32,144 bases of DNA from Defluviitaleaceae bacterium (GCA_009788055.1 WQSG01000034.1:1-32144); one strand, 5' to 3'; counted from the first letter of the stretch, positions 17,001-25,365 are shown. Notes: a model not told the origin generated them from the sequence alone. Translations and numbers: made by a program.

Positions 17001-19036
17001 TAAATGTTGTGCCGCAAGCAACGGGCGCGTATGCAATAGCCGCGACGGGTACACTCTGTTTTGGCACTGCGTTGTATGGTGCTGTGCCGCCCGCACTGCA
17101 AACCGTTACCGTCACAAATATCAGCACGGGCAATGTAACTTTGCAACAGCCCGTTTCTAACCGTTTTGATGTGGGCAGGCTTTCCCACGCTTTGCTGTTG
17201 CCCGCGCAAACCGCAACCTTCACCGTGCGCCCCGCAAGCGGGCTGGAGGTGGATTTGCATGACGAAACCATTATAATTCGCGGCAGTAATAACACGGTTA
17301 CGTCTGTGGATGTACTTTTCAATGTAGAACCAAATGTGTTTTATGAAATGGAAGTTTCGGAATTGTTGCCCTTTGAGGATGTGCAAGAGGGCTACACAGA
17401 CGCGCCCTTGCAAGAGGTTGTTATCGTAAACAGCGGAACAGGCACGATTACACTGCAACAACCCACTGCATACGACTTCATTATTGGCGAACTAACCGAA
17501 ACCGTTTTGGCGGCAGATGAATCTGCACGGTTTACCGTTCAGCCGCGCTTTGGGCTTTACGAAGGCACTCACTCGGAGGTAATAGAAATATTCGCGTCCA
17601 ACGGCTTGGACGGAAGCGTTACCGCATCCATAGAGGTTATCCCCGGCGGAACGTATGGCATAGCGGCATCGCAATTGCTTCACTTCGGCGCGTTTGAATA
17701 CGGCGACCCGCTTCCGGGTGCGCAAACCGTTACCATCACCAACACAGGCTCGCAAGCGGTGACACTGCGCAGTCCAACCGCGCAAAACTTTATTGTAGGT
17801 TTGCTTTCCCGCAATGTTTTGGACGCGGGAGACACAGCGTACTTCACCGTACAGCCCCTGTACGACTTGGCGGGCGGAATATACAACGAAACAATTGTTG
17901 TAGCAGGCACAAACAATACCCGTGCAGAAATCATTGCCGCCATAACAATTACCACACAACCTGCGTTGGCGTTTGTTTCATCCGTTACCGTGTCGCCGTC
18001 TGCGTTATCACTTGCGCAAGGCGAAACGTACACCTTCACCGCAGATGTAACGGGCGAAAACGACCCGTCAACAGAAGTTATCTGGAGTTTAAGCGGCCAA
18101 AATTCACCCGCCACACTAATAACATCGGAGGGCGCGCTAACCATTGCGCAAAACGAAACCGCCGCAACAATAACAGTACGCGCAACATCCGTCGAAACGC
18201 CCACCGTTTACGACGAAGCACAGGTTTATGTAATCAAGCTTCCCGTCGTCACAGGCGTCACGGTATCACCTGCGGAGGTATCACTGACGCAAGGCGAAAC
18301 GTACACCTTCGCCGCAACTGTAACGGGCGAAAACAACCCGTCAACAGAAGTTGTCTGGAGCATAAGCGGCCAAAATTCGCCCGCCACACAAATATCATCG
18401 GGCGGCGAACTAACCATTGCGCAAAACGAAACCGCCACGCAAATAACAGTACGCGCAACGTCCGTTGAAACGCCCGCCGTTTACGACAGCACACAGGTTT
18501 CTGTAATCAGATTTTCCGCATATCCTGTTGTCACAGGCGTCACGGTATCACCTGCGGAGCTATCGCTCGCACAAGGCGATACCCACACCTTCACCGCAAA
18601 TGTAACGGGCGAAAACAACCCGTCAACAGAAGTTGTCTGGAGCATAAGCGGCCAAAATTCACCCGCTACACAAATATCATCGGGCGGCGAGCTAACCATT
18701 GCGCAAAACGAAACCGCCACGCAAATAACAGTACGCGCAACATCCGTTCAAACGCCTGCCGTTTACGGCAACGCACAGGTTTCCGTAAAGCGCGAAAGCG
18801 TGAGAATGGGCGACATTAACGGCGACGGGCGCGTCACCTCCGCAGACGCCACACTCCTCGCACGTTATATTGCAGGTCAAGACGTAACCATAGACCGTCG
18901 CGCCGCAAACATAACTTGCTGCCCTCACGGCACAATAGGCGTAGCCGACCTTATACGCCTTGCACGGGTTCTGGTAGGTCACTTCCCAACCCTTTGCCCG
19001 CGTGGCAGTGGCGGGTGCGATGTTTGCAGGGATTAA
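14003..19036 (+). CDS. Dockerin-bearing papain-family (C1) cysteine protease with eight repeat domains
   Basis: A 1677-residue secreted protein. The signal peptide (about 1-23) precedes a C1 peptidase domain (about 60-310) with oxyanion Gln87, catalytic Cys93 in LCWAF, His249 in GAHLVTIVGW and Asn279 in MKNTWG. A lectin-like region (about 320-470) follows, as in other clostridial C1 proteases. Eight beta-sandwich repeats of about 90-115 residues (nt 15417-17970) share QTVTVTNTG...TLQQPTS and TATFTV.P, resembling abnormal-spindle/choice-of-anchor D domains; the third and fourth are divergent. Three BIg2-like domains (17984-18800) and a C-terminal dockerin complete it. The first dockerin loop (GDINGDGRVTSAD) is intact, and the second is degenerate. 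It starts 33 bp after the glycosidase with an AGGTGA site, so the pair is probably co-transcribed. Likely role: extracellular proteolysis or processing on the cellulosome. Confidence 0.9.
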   Translation: MKKFTCLLLALLMLTAHMMPVAAIGYEGNNEMQVFFPDMDFDWDEEVTPLGIALPDWDCDDLPVSLFTAFPETWNLERRQQTPVRDQGRVSLCWAFAAVSAMEASTYRYLGTPIFFSIQHMTHALSNAGGNYRGFSRSPSAGGNVDMVAAYLMRGTIHGAVSEAADRIPNAPRSMPSRPVAQTRAILPSYFIPGIYQITHSSIAPAVRQDLIKQAIMDFGSVTASFPAPQGSAFNATHSTLNGGGSGAHLVTIVGWDDNFPRTLFNRRPSQDGAWLMKNTWGCWWGDDGYFWVSFEHHIATRDNFAFAPARAFPTGINLYEAGGAGVWGWLTPVTYLANVFTANDPTEILTGLRVFFNRPNESVRIYFIPDYLGTGDLHDITSGNVPPIFAYAPERAGFHTIPIPYELQREVGERFALAVHFPSGTPPIERGSRVPSYIFSHGTWRRSSWAAGIKAETRIGDSLYYRISVYPSILSFTETDFVNTHPVPQTITVTNTGSREITLEQPTSSNYVISGFSQESLLPGEYATFTIAPRQNLAVGTFNEDIIVRGNNGAQAGILLRYTKELGVVSFGELELGEIPEKQTVYVTNTGDDTITLNQPTSTVFVVGDLCRTELAPGETATFTLLPLETLATGLHTQTINITWDGGAAAITATVRVEFFELAVVDIVPLYPLAVGFNNNMSIGVRRPFTIINNSSEPVVFPNLSGRNSQNGLFTWDPLGTIRWPFTLQPGATLTLNYRPRVGLAVGTHTDTFTFDATGGRSVTVEVSATIEPTVRREVEFIGLQHFGTRREGDPVPPAQTIIMRNNSNFDATATLMERWVGGGGHPMRYFTATPTATVPRNNGGNTIYAGGANNFPINVQPRPNLPPGIYQETFTVNHLSGSTLTPMGSFTAEFVVTDDAVHEIRATRLNPFALMVEDETPPPAQTVTVANIGNEPVTLTQPVSDYFEIGELNTTNLPMGGTATFTVRPRDTLTFGEHTEAIAILGSDGTATEVTATVNVVPQATGAYAIAATGTLCFGTALYGAVPPALQTVTVTNISTGNVTLQQPVSNRFDVGRLSHALLLPAQTATFTVRPASGLEVDLHDETIIIRGSNNTVTSVDVLFNVEPNVFYEMEVSELLPFEDVQEGYTDAPLQEVVIVNSGTGTITLQQPTAYDFIIGELTETVLAADESARFTVQPRFGLYEGTHSEVIEIFASNGLDGSVTASIEVIPGGTYGIAASQLLHFGAFEYGDPLPGAQTVTITNTGSQAVTLRSPTAQNFIVGLLSRNVLDAGDTAYFTVQPLYDLAGGIYNETIVVAGTNNTRAEIIAAITITTQPALAFVSSVTVSPSALSLAQGETYTFTADVTGENDPSTEVIWSLSGQNSPATLITSEGALTIAQNETAATITVRATSVETPTVYDEAQVYVIKLPVVTGVTVSPAEVSLTQGETYTFAATVTGENNPSTEVVWSISGQNSPATQISSGGELTIAQNETATQITVRATSVETPAVYDSTQVSVIRFSAYPVVTGVTVSPAELSLAQGDTHTFTANVTGENNPSTEVVWSISGQNSPATQISSGGELTIAQNETATQITVRATSVQTPAVYGNAQVSVKRESVRMGDINGDGRVTSADATLLARYIAGQDVTIDRRAANITCCPHGTIGVADLIRLARVLVGHFPTLCPRGSGGCDVCRD
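17984..18800 (+). repeat. Three tandem BIg2-like domain repeats
   Basis: Equivalent positions lie at 17984, 18257 and 18539, giving periods of 273 and 282 bp (91 and 94 residues). Units two and three are nearly identical in DNA over about 150 bp from GAAAACAACCCG, with only a handful of mostly silent differences. This points to recent duplication or gene conversion. Confidence 0.9.
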
Positions 19037-19040
19037 AGAA

Positions 19041-19231
19041 AGACCTCGGGGCTCTGCCCCGAACCCCGGAAACTTTTGAAAAAGTTTCATCAAAACTTTA
19101 ATATGGACTAGCGATAAACTATCCAACGCAACACAAAAACCGCGCGAATTGCGCGGTTTTTAATTAAAGTTTTTGATTGAACTTTTTTCAAAAAGTTCAT
19201 GGGGTTTGGGGCAACGCCCCAAGGTCTTGGT
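19041..19231. repeat. Dispersed multi-hairpin gene-end element, copy B
   Basis: About 190 bp between the convergent protease gene and cdaR, in inverted orientation relative to copy A. It contains GGGGCTCTGCCCC (19048-19060), a short AAACTTTTGAAAAAGTTT stem, the shared ATGGACTAGCGATAA, the terminator stem 19135-19161, the 9-bp GAACTTTTT stem and GGGGCAACGCCCC. The right 30 bases encode the end of CdaR. Confidence 0.9.
19135..19161. terminator. Bidirectional intrinsic terminator inside element copy B
   Basis: A perfect 11-bp stem AAAAACCGCGC/GCGCGGTTTTT with a 5-base loop, between two convergent genes. Confidence 0.75.
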
Positions 19232-20684
19232 CTTCCTCAATATAATCGTCGGGAGCGGGCGTGTATGGCGCGTGATATTCGGGGAGGATGTCGATGATGT
19301 CGAGGTCTTGGGGTACTTCAAATGCTTGCGGTTCTTCGGGCTGTTCCGATTCTTCCATCTCGGCGGGAGTGTATTCTTCCTCTTCGTCTTCGCCGTTTGC
19401 GGCAATGGCGGGTTCGTGAATTTGCACAAGCAGGGACGGCGGATGCCCCACGACGCTAAGCCCGTCGGGCAAGCCGATTACAAGCGGCACGTTATGGACG
19501 CCTATTGCTCGCCCGCGAAGGTCGAACTCGGGTTCTATCTGCGTTGCGTCAAGAGCGGCTATCATGGAGCGCGGGCCGCTTACAGTGACGCGAATTGCCG
19601 CGTTGGTGTCTACAAGTTGGTACAGCCCCACCACGCCGCGACTGCGTATGTTTCCGTGCGGCACGGTGAAAGTTCGTATGTCTATGGGTTCGATTATTGC
19701 GGTTACTTCAAATTCCGTGATTTCGCCCTGCCGCAAAGAAACGCCCTCGGGCAACCAGTCTGCGGGGAAAATTGTGCGCGTGGTGTTTTCGCGCTCGCCC
19801 GTTAAATCAATCTCTACATAAATTTGCGATATCGCGTCCAGCGTTTCTGCCGCGCCCACAATTTCCACACTAATGCCGTCGCTGTCGTAACCTGCGGGCG
19901 CGAAACCGCTTGCAAGCGTACCAACCCCGCGCACAATAATATCCACAGGCCGCGCCTGCCAAACCCGCACAGCCGCAGTGGTTTCCGTCACGCTTAAATT
20001 AACGCGCTCCGTCATTTCGTAGCCGAACACGTCCAGCACCGCAATTTGAACAGGCAGTTCCGCATCATCATGTATGCCCGTGATATCAACGCTTGCCTGA
20101 ACCTTCCCAACCATCCCCACATACGTGTGCGGACCGGAAATTGTAACACGTTCGTTGCCCAATCTAATGTGTTGCAACTCGAAACCGGGGAAAACTTCGC
20201 CCTCTTGAATAACCTGCACAGAATGCGTTTGTTGCGTAAAATTGTCCAAATAAACATCCACATATGGGGGCGTGATGGAAAGATGCTCAAACCCCGCCGG
20301 CAAATTCGGGCTTATCCTAAGCCGTTGCGCAGAAATCCCATAGCCGCGCAAAACCGCGTCCGAATCCACCGCCCTAAAATCCACACTAATGCCGATTATC
20401 CCCGCGTCCGTCATTGCCGTGCGCAAGCCGTCCATATCACTGCGCCGCGCCCTAACCGTAACCGCCACGTCCATTTCCCGCAGTGCGTCATAATTCAGCA
20501 CAACAATGCCTTCCCTTGCCATAATGCCCAAATTATCCAGCCGCAACCGTTGCGACGGCACGGTCTGGTTCTGGTACGGGTCACTCATATTCATACCAAT
20601 AAACCAAATAACAGTTGCCGCCGCAAGCGCAAGCAACATCCATTGCAAGTCGTCAAAAACCGCTTTGGTCAATTTTTTGAACAT
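19197..20684 (-). CDS. cdaR: CdaR, YbbR-domain regulator of the c-di-AMP cyclase
   Basis: A 495-residue YbbR-family protein. One N-terminal membrane helix (about 17-33) is followed by roughly four extracytoplasmic YbbR repeats (about 40-415) and an acidic, Pro/Glu-rich tail (about 420-485). In Firmicutes CdaR binds and modulates the cyclase CdaA. Here it starts 49 bp after cdaA with a GAGGTGA site. A mini hairpin (20711-20730) lies between them. Its last ten residues (QDLGALPQTP) and stop codon come from the dispersed element, so the native C-terminus was probably different. glmM, often the next gene, is not present. Confidence 0.9.
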   Translation of the reverse strand: MFKKLTKAVFDDLQWMLLALAAATVIWFIGMNMSDPYQNQTVPSQRLRLDNLGIMAREGIVVLNYDALREMDVAVTVRARRSDMDGLRTAMTDAGIIGISVDFRAVDSDAVLRGYGISAQRLRISPNLPAGFEHLSITPPYVDVYLDNFTQQTHSVQVIQEGEVFPGFELQHIRLGNERVTISGPHTYVGMVGKVQASVDITGIHDDAELPVQIAVLDVFGYEMTERVNLSVTETTAAVRVWQARPVDIIVRGVGTLASGFAPAGYDSDGISVEIVGAAETLDAISQIYVEIDLTGERENTTRTIFPADWLPEGVSLRQGEITEFEVTAIIEPIDIRTFTVPHGNIRSRGVVGLYQLVDTNAAIRVTVSGPRSMIAALDATQIEPEFDLRGRAIGVHNVPLVIGLPDGLSVVGHPPSLLVQIHEPAIAANGEDEEEEYTPAEMEESEQPEEPQAFEVPQDLDIIDILPEYHAPYTPAPDDYIEEDQDLGALPQTP

Positions 20685-20710
20685 AAGTCACCTCGCTTTA
20701 ATAATAATTT

Positions 20711-20730
20711 CTCGGGGGCAGAGCCCCCTA
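20711..20730. repeat. Mini copy of the gene-end element hairpin
   Basis: GGGGGC (20714-20719) and GCCCCC (20723-20728) around AGA. This is the same GGGGCAGAGCCCC core as the outer ends of copies A and B, standing alone in the cdaA-cdaR gap. It could attenuate transcription into cdaR, but no T-run follows. Confidence 0.55.
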
Positions 20731-20733
20731 GAA

Positions 20734-21585
20734 CTACTGCTTCTTTTTCTTCTTAAAAATCGAAAACCGTTTTTTCGCGGGAACGCCCCATATTAGAAGG
20801 TCGCGCATTTGTTTTTCCTCTATGCCGTGGGTTAGTTTGCCGTCGATTACAAGGGAGAGTGCGCCTGTTTCTTCGGAAACGATTATGACGCGGGCGTCGG
20901 ATACTTCTGAAATGCCGATGGCGGCGCGGTGACGTGTGCCAAGTGCCGCGTCAATGGATTCGGACGTTAGCGGCAAAATGCACGATGCCGCGGATACGCG
21001 GTTGTTTCGTATTACAACTGCGCCGTCGTGAAGCGGCGCGTTTTTTTCAAATATGTTAAGGAGAAGCTGGGCAGAGACTTGCGCGTCCAGCGGAATACCC
21101 CTGCGTTCATGTTCGCTTATATCAACCTCGTTTTCCAGCACGATAAGCGCACCTGTACACTTCTTTGTAAGCACCCGCGTGGCCTTTAGAATTTCGTCCA
21201 CCGTATGCGCCGAAATATGAATCTGCGATTCGCCCTCGTCCCGCAAATGCACTAAGTAACTGCCGCGTCCAAGCTGTTCCAAAGCCTTGCGCAATTCCGG
21301 CTGAAACAAAATAACAACAATAAGCAACCCCACACTAATGGCGTTGTTAATTATCCATTGCACCGCAATCAACTCAAAAACGCTGGCAAGCACCGCAACA
21401 AAAAGCACCGCAAGCAAGCCGCGCAACAGCACCCACGCTTGCGTCCTGCGTATCCACCTTGTAGCCAAATACAGCAAAACCGCAACAATAAAAATATCCA
21501 ACGCCTGTGTGGGCCCAAACGCAGGCCAACTAAGCGCAGGTATATTAAAAATTTGCAAAAGCCAATCGGTGAAAGAAAAAAACAT
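20734..21585 (-). CDS. cdaA: Diadenylate cyclase CdaA (c-di-AMP synthase)
   Basis: A 283-residue membrane cyclase that condenses two ATP to c-di-AMP, controlling potassium and osmotic homeostasis and cell-wall integrity in Firmicutes. Three N-terminal membrane helices (about 27-92) precede the DAC domain. The catalytic DGA motif (HDGAVV, about 184) and the RHR motif (about 217, in GTRHRAAIG) are intact. Size matches the CdaA/DacA family. Its ATG directly follows the upstream gene's TAA with no gap, so translation is probably coupled. It is followed by cdaR. Confidence 0.95.
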   Translation of the reverse strand: MFFSFTDWLLQIFNIPALSWPAFGPTQALDIFIVAVLLYLATRWIRRTQAWVLLRGLLAVLFVAVLASVFELIAVQWIINNAISVGLLIVVILFQPELRKALEQLGRGSYLVHLRDEGESQIHISAHTVDEILKATRVLTKKCTGALIVLENEVDISEHERRGIPLDAQVSAQLLLNIFEKNAPLHDGAVVIRNNRVSAASCILPLTSESIDAALGTRHRAAIGISEVSDARVIIVSEETGALSLVIDGKLTHGIEEKQMRDLLIWGVPAKKRFSIFKKKKKQ

Positions 21586-22620
21586 TTAGCGGCTGTTCCT
21601 TTCGGAGTCGTCTTGTTCCAGTGGGTCTTCGGGTAGCTGTGGGCGTATTCGCTTTACGCTTCGTTGGGATTTGGTCATTATAACTTTGGGTACAACTTTT
21701 ACGTGGTAGAAATTATTATCATCTTCAAACTGTACGGTTTCTGCGCGTTGGTAGTCGAGAATGCCGTCGAAAAAACGGACAATCCCCGCTATCAGCCCGC
21801 AAACCACCGTGCCAAGAATCACTATGCCAATGTTGGCAGAACTGTCTGAGAAAAGCACGGAGATAATGAAGCCGAAAATCATCATGACGCAACCGAGACC
21901 GATTGCCATTTCTTTTGCGTAGTCGATTGCTTGGCGCGAAACAAAGTGTACAAGAACGATTACCATTGCAAAAATGATTGTGGTAAATATCCACGCGTCT
22001 GTGGACGCAAAACTGCTCATGATTGTGGTGTAAACTTCTGAAAACGCGCCGGGCAGTTCCGTCAAAATTTCTGTTAGGTCGCGGTCTGCGGCGGCGGCGG
22101 TTGCGGCGGTGGGTGCCATAAGCCGCAAAAGCCCGTCAATCTGCGCGTGTATGAACACGCCAAGGGTTATTGGAATAACCGACGTAATGGGGAAATAAAG
22201 CCCCGCCATGATAGGCAACAGATACGGCACATTAAAATGAAATGCCAAAATCGTAAAAATTATCAAAATCGACTCCCGCGTTGCCATACGGGCATAGAAC
22301 AGGAAAATCAACATCAAAAAGATAAACACGGCGGCGGCAACTTGTATGTTTGCAGAAAACTGCAACGTAATGGTTAAAATTATCACAATCCAACTCATGT
22401 TCATGGGCATTATCGTAAACAGCAACGCAAACAGAAATGTAAGCAACGCAGGCGAAACACTGCCGCCAAGCGTATCCACCATGGAGTGCGTATGCCCGAC
22501 GGAAGTTATCCCGCCAAACACAAGCAAACCCAAGAAAAACTTGAGCAAAGGTACAATAAATACCTCATAGCGTTTGAAAAATTTTACACCGGCTTCCCGG
22601 GCTACTAAAATTTGCTCCAT
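21586..22620 (-). CDS. Polytopic membrane protein of unknown function, coupled to cdaA
   Basis: A 344-residue protein with about 8-9 hydrophobic segments between residues 20 and 285, two in tight pairs. A loop near 170-205 is rich in Ala and acidic residues. The charged cytoplasmic tail is about 55 residues long (NNFYHVKVVPKV..., ending EQDDSERNSR). I recognise no transporter or enzyme signature. It abuts cdaA with zero spacing, follows another membrane protein by 24 bp, and GGAG precedes the ATG. The arrangement suggests a role linked to c-di-AMP signalling at the membrane, but this rests only on context. Confidence 0.8.
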   Translation of the reverse strand: MEQILVAREAGVKFFKRYEVFIVPLLKFFLGLLVFGGITSVGHTHSMVDTLGGSVSPALLTFLFALLFTIMPMNMSWIVIILTITLQFSANIQVAAAVFIFLMLIFLFYARMATRESILIIFTILAFHFNVPYLLPIMAGLYFPITSVIPITLGVFIHAQIDGLLRLMAPTAATAAAADRDLTEILTELPGAFSEVYTTIMSSFASTDAWIFTTIIFAMVIVLVHFVSRQAIDYAKEMAIGLGCVMMIFGFIISVLFSDSSANIGIVILGTVVCGLIAGIVRFFDGILDYQRAETVQFEDDNNFYHVKVVPKVIMTKSQRSVKRIRPQLPEDPLEQDDSERNSR

Positions 22621-22644
22621 TATATAGGGAACTCCTTAATATTT

Positions 22645-23412
22645 TTATTTTCTAGGCGACCTTGGGGGTGGCGCGTCGTTTAAGCGAACTTGCGGAAGTT
22701 CGCTAGGACGTGAAGAAGGGCGCGGGCGTTGGTTAAGCGGGCTTGCGGTACGCGGCCTGCCTGCCGTAAGTGCCCGTGACGAAACTTTTGCAAGGGGGTC
22801 TGTGTTTTGTGCGGCTTCGCGCATGGCGGCGCGTCTGTCGGTTAGCGGGAGGGGTTCGCGGCTGTCGGATGTGCGCACCAATGCGTCACGGTCGCCGTGG
22901 CGGTCACGGTCTCGCGAATCCCGTTCGCTGTCTGCGTTGCGTTCGCGTGAATCCCGTTCGCGGGCGGCTTCGCGCTCCTTGCGCAGTCTTGCAGTGCGGC
23001 TTGTTTCTTCCGTTACGGGTGCGCCCGTGCGTTCTTCCGCATTCTCCAAAAAGCGCAACATTCCTTGATATCGGTTAAGCCTTTTTTGCACATGATAATA
23101 TTCCCGTGTGCCCTGTATCGTGCCAATCACGGAATAAATTGCAATTATCGCAACAATAAATAATACCGACTCCATCACATGGTCTTGTATATTTATTTCA
23201 AAAACATCAATGCCTTCCACAAAAACAATTCTTAGCCAGTGGAGTGCGAGAATAACAATGCCCGCAATCCCAACAGACACTCGCGTCCCCAAATTTTTGC
23301 GATAAATATAATCATGGCGGAAATAATCATTTGCATCCCTGTCTGCCGCGCCCTCGTGCTTATCGTAAAGCGCGAGTTTGGTCATTGTAATTATTTTTTG
23401 ACGGTTTACCAT
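22645..23412 (-). CDS. Two-helix membrane protein with long charged tail, first gene of the cda operon
   Basis: A 255-residue protein. A short cytoplasmic N-terminus with a DxxDYFRHDYIYRKN segment precedes two membrane helices (about 48-65 and 80-100). A helical region follows (YYHVQKRLNRYQGMLRFLE), then a low-complexity tail of about 130 residues rich in Arg, Glu, Asp and Ser, turning Pro-rich at the end. ATG at 23412 has GAGGTG very close upstream. A TTG at 23436 is in frame but has no ribosome site. No family recognised. It leads the four-gene operon ending in cdaR and is divergent from dnaG. Confidence 0.7.
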   Translation of the reverse strand: MVNRQKIITMTKLALYDKHEGAADRDANDYFRHDYIYRKNLGTRVSVGIAGIVILALHWLRIVFVEGIDVFEINIQDHVMESVLFIVAIIAIYSVIGTIQGTREYYHVQKRLNRYQGMLRFLENAEERTGAPVTEETSRTARLRKEREAARERDSRERNADSERDSRDRDRHGDRDALVRTSDSREPLPLTDRRAAMREAAQNTDPLAKVSSRALTAGRPRTASPLNQRPRPSSRPSELPQVRLNDAPPPRSPRK

Positions 23413-23558
23413 ATGCACCTCAAAATGCAGTCTCAAACAGTTATTACACTATTTCTAAGAAAAAGTCTAGCAATATCTTGTAACATTTATAAGAAAATTT
23501 CCTATTGACTTGGAGGATTTTGTGTGCGGGTGTCGAATTAATTAATTAGGTGGGAGCT

Positions 23559-25334
23559 ATGGCAGATTTTTATCCGCAGGATGTTATATCAGAAGTGAAA
23601 GCGTTAAACGATATTGTGGACGTGGTTGGCGGCTATGTTAAGCTTTCGGCGCGGGCGGGTAATCACTTTGGCATTTGCCCGTTTCATAATGAAAAAACTC
23701 CTTCATTTTCTGTTAATAAAGACAAGCAAATTTTTTATTGCTTTGGTTGCGGCGCGGGCGGAAACGTAATCAGTTTTATAAAACGCATAGAGAACATGGA
23801 TTTTCCCGACGCACTTAAATTATTGGCAGACCGCGTACATTTTAACCTACCCGAAAAAGGGACAAGCCCGCAAGCAAAAATTCAGGCGGCAGAAAGGGAA
23901 ACAGCGGCAAAATTAAACAAGATTGCCGCACGTTTTTACCATGAAAATCTGTATGCGGAAAACACTGCGGCTATTCAGGCGCGAAAGTATTTGGAAGAAC
24001 GGGGCGTAAAACCCGCGCTTGCAAGGCGTTTTGGGCTGGGGCTTTCGCCGGACGGCTGGACAGGCATTTTAACGGCATTCCCTGAAATCGCGCCCAAAGA
24101 TTTTGAAACAGCGGGGCTGGTAAAAAGCAAGGATGCTCGCTTTTACGACCGCTTCCGCAACCGCCTGATGTTCCCGATAATTGACACACGTTCGCGTGTA
24201 ATAGGCTTTGGCGGGCGAGTAATGGGTGATGATGACGGCGCGAAATACTTAAATTCCCCCGAAACCGCACTTTTCAAAAAGAGTGAATGCTTGTATGGGC
24301 TTAACTTGGCAAAAAAAGCCCGTGCGCAGGAAATTATCGTAGTCGAGGGCTACATGGACGTTTTAACCATGCACCAGCATGGGTTTTCCAATACCGTGGG
24401 CGTTTTGGGTACGGCAATGCGCGGTTCTCACGCACGGCTCATAAAAAACGCGGGGGCGCACACGGTTATACTAATTTTGGACAGCGATGAAGCGGGTATT
24501 CGTGCCGCACTTCGCGCAATTCCCGTACTTATTAAGGAAGAAATCAAGGTAAAAATTCTGCAACTGCCCGACGCAAAAGACCCTGACGAGTATCTTTCGC
24601 GCTTTGGGGCGGCAAAATTTTCGGTTCTGCTGAAGGAAGCGAAAAGCCATATCTCGTTCCAAGTTGGGCTGGAGCGCGGCAAGTTCGATTTGGAAACAAC
24701 GGACGGACGCGTGGGCTTCACCAAGGAATGCGCAAAGATTCTTGCAACGCTAACCAGCGCGATAGAAACAGATGCATATGTTGGAGAAATTTCAAAAGCA
24801 ACCAGCATTTCCGCCACGGCAATCCACAAAGAAATTGAGAAAATCACGGGCGAAAACCGCGCAAAAAGCGAGTTTTCGTATTCGCCGCGCAGGGTTGTGC
24901 AAAAAAAAGCGGGCGAAGACGCAGGGCTTAAAAACGCAAAAAAAGGCTTGCTGTACTTGCTTTTCACCGAGCCTGAAGCCCTAGCCGCATTAAAACGAAC
25001 CGACATTTCCGTGAAGGAAGAAATGGGAGAAGACGGATTTAGCAAATTATTAGATTTCGCGCTTACAAACGCCGTAAACGCGCCATCGGACGTTTTCGAC
25101 TTCTTCCACAGCGACAGCGACCAGCAACTAATTGCAGAAATTTTTGCCGAAACGAAAGAATACCCCACAAAAGCCGCAGTGGAAAAGGCATTAAACGATA
25201 TGGTTAAAAAAATCAAGTTAAGCTGGCTAAATTCCCGTATGGAAAATGAGAAAAGTGACCTAAATGCCGTAAAATCAATACATTTGCAGATAAAATCTAT
25301 AAATTCGTTGAATATATCATTGCACGATGGATAG
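23559..25334 (+). CDS. dnaG: DNA primase DnaG
   Basis: A 591-residue primase that lays RNA primers at the replication fork. The N-terminal CHC2 zinc finger shows CPFH and CFGC with the right spacing (about 38-63). The catalytic core follows with the TOPRIM acidic motifs VVEGYMD (about 265) and LDSDEAG (about 310), then a helicase-interaction-type C-terminal domain. The chosen start is ATG at 23559, preceded by AGGTGGGAG; the GTG three codons earlier lies inside that site. It is followed by rpoD, as in the classic macromolecular synthesis operon, and rpsU is absent. Confidence 0.97.
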   Translation: MADFYPQDVISEVKALNDIVDVVGGYVKLSARAGNHFGICPFHNEKTPSFSVNKDKQIFYCFGCGAGGNVISFIKRIENMDFPDALKLLADRVHFNLPEKGTSPQAKIQAAERETAAKLNKIAARFYHENLYAENTAAIQARKYLEERGVKPALARRFGLGLSPDGWTGILTAFPEIAPKDFETAGLVKSKDARFYDRFRNRLMFPIIDTRSRVIGFGGRVMGDDDGAKYLNSPETALFKKSECLYGLNLAKKARAQEIIVVEGYMDVLTMHQHGFSNTVGVLGTAMRGSHARLIKNAGAHTVILILDSDEAGIRAALRAIPVLIKEEIKVKILQLPDAKDPDEYLSRFGAAKFSVLLKEAKSHISFQVGLERGKFDLETTDGRVGFTKECAKILATLTSAIETDAYVGEISKATSISATAIHKEIEKITGENRAKSEFSYSPRRVVQKKAGEDAGLKNAKKGLLYLLFTEPEALAALKRTDISVKEEMGEDGFSKLLDFALTNAVNAPSDVFDFFHSDSDQQLIAEIFAETKEYPTKAAVEKALNDMVKKIKLSWLNSRMENEKSDLNAVKSIHLQIKSINSLNISLHDG

Positions 25335-25336
25335 AC

Positions 25337-25342
25337 TATAAT
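25337..25342 (+). promoter_or_regulatory. Candidate internal -10 box before rpoD
   Basis: A perfect TATAAT just after the dnaG stop and 24 bases before the rpoD start. The sequence 17 bases upstream (ATATCA) is a poor -35 box, so this is a weak call for a separate rpoD promoter. Confidence 0.25.
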
Positions 25343-25365
25343 CGATACGAGAGGACTGGTTTCTT

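Noticed and set aside
18916-19101. 61-residue ORF running off the protease 3' end
   Set aside because: It is an out-of-frame read of the dockerin and of repeat copy B, without a ribosome site.
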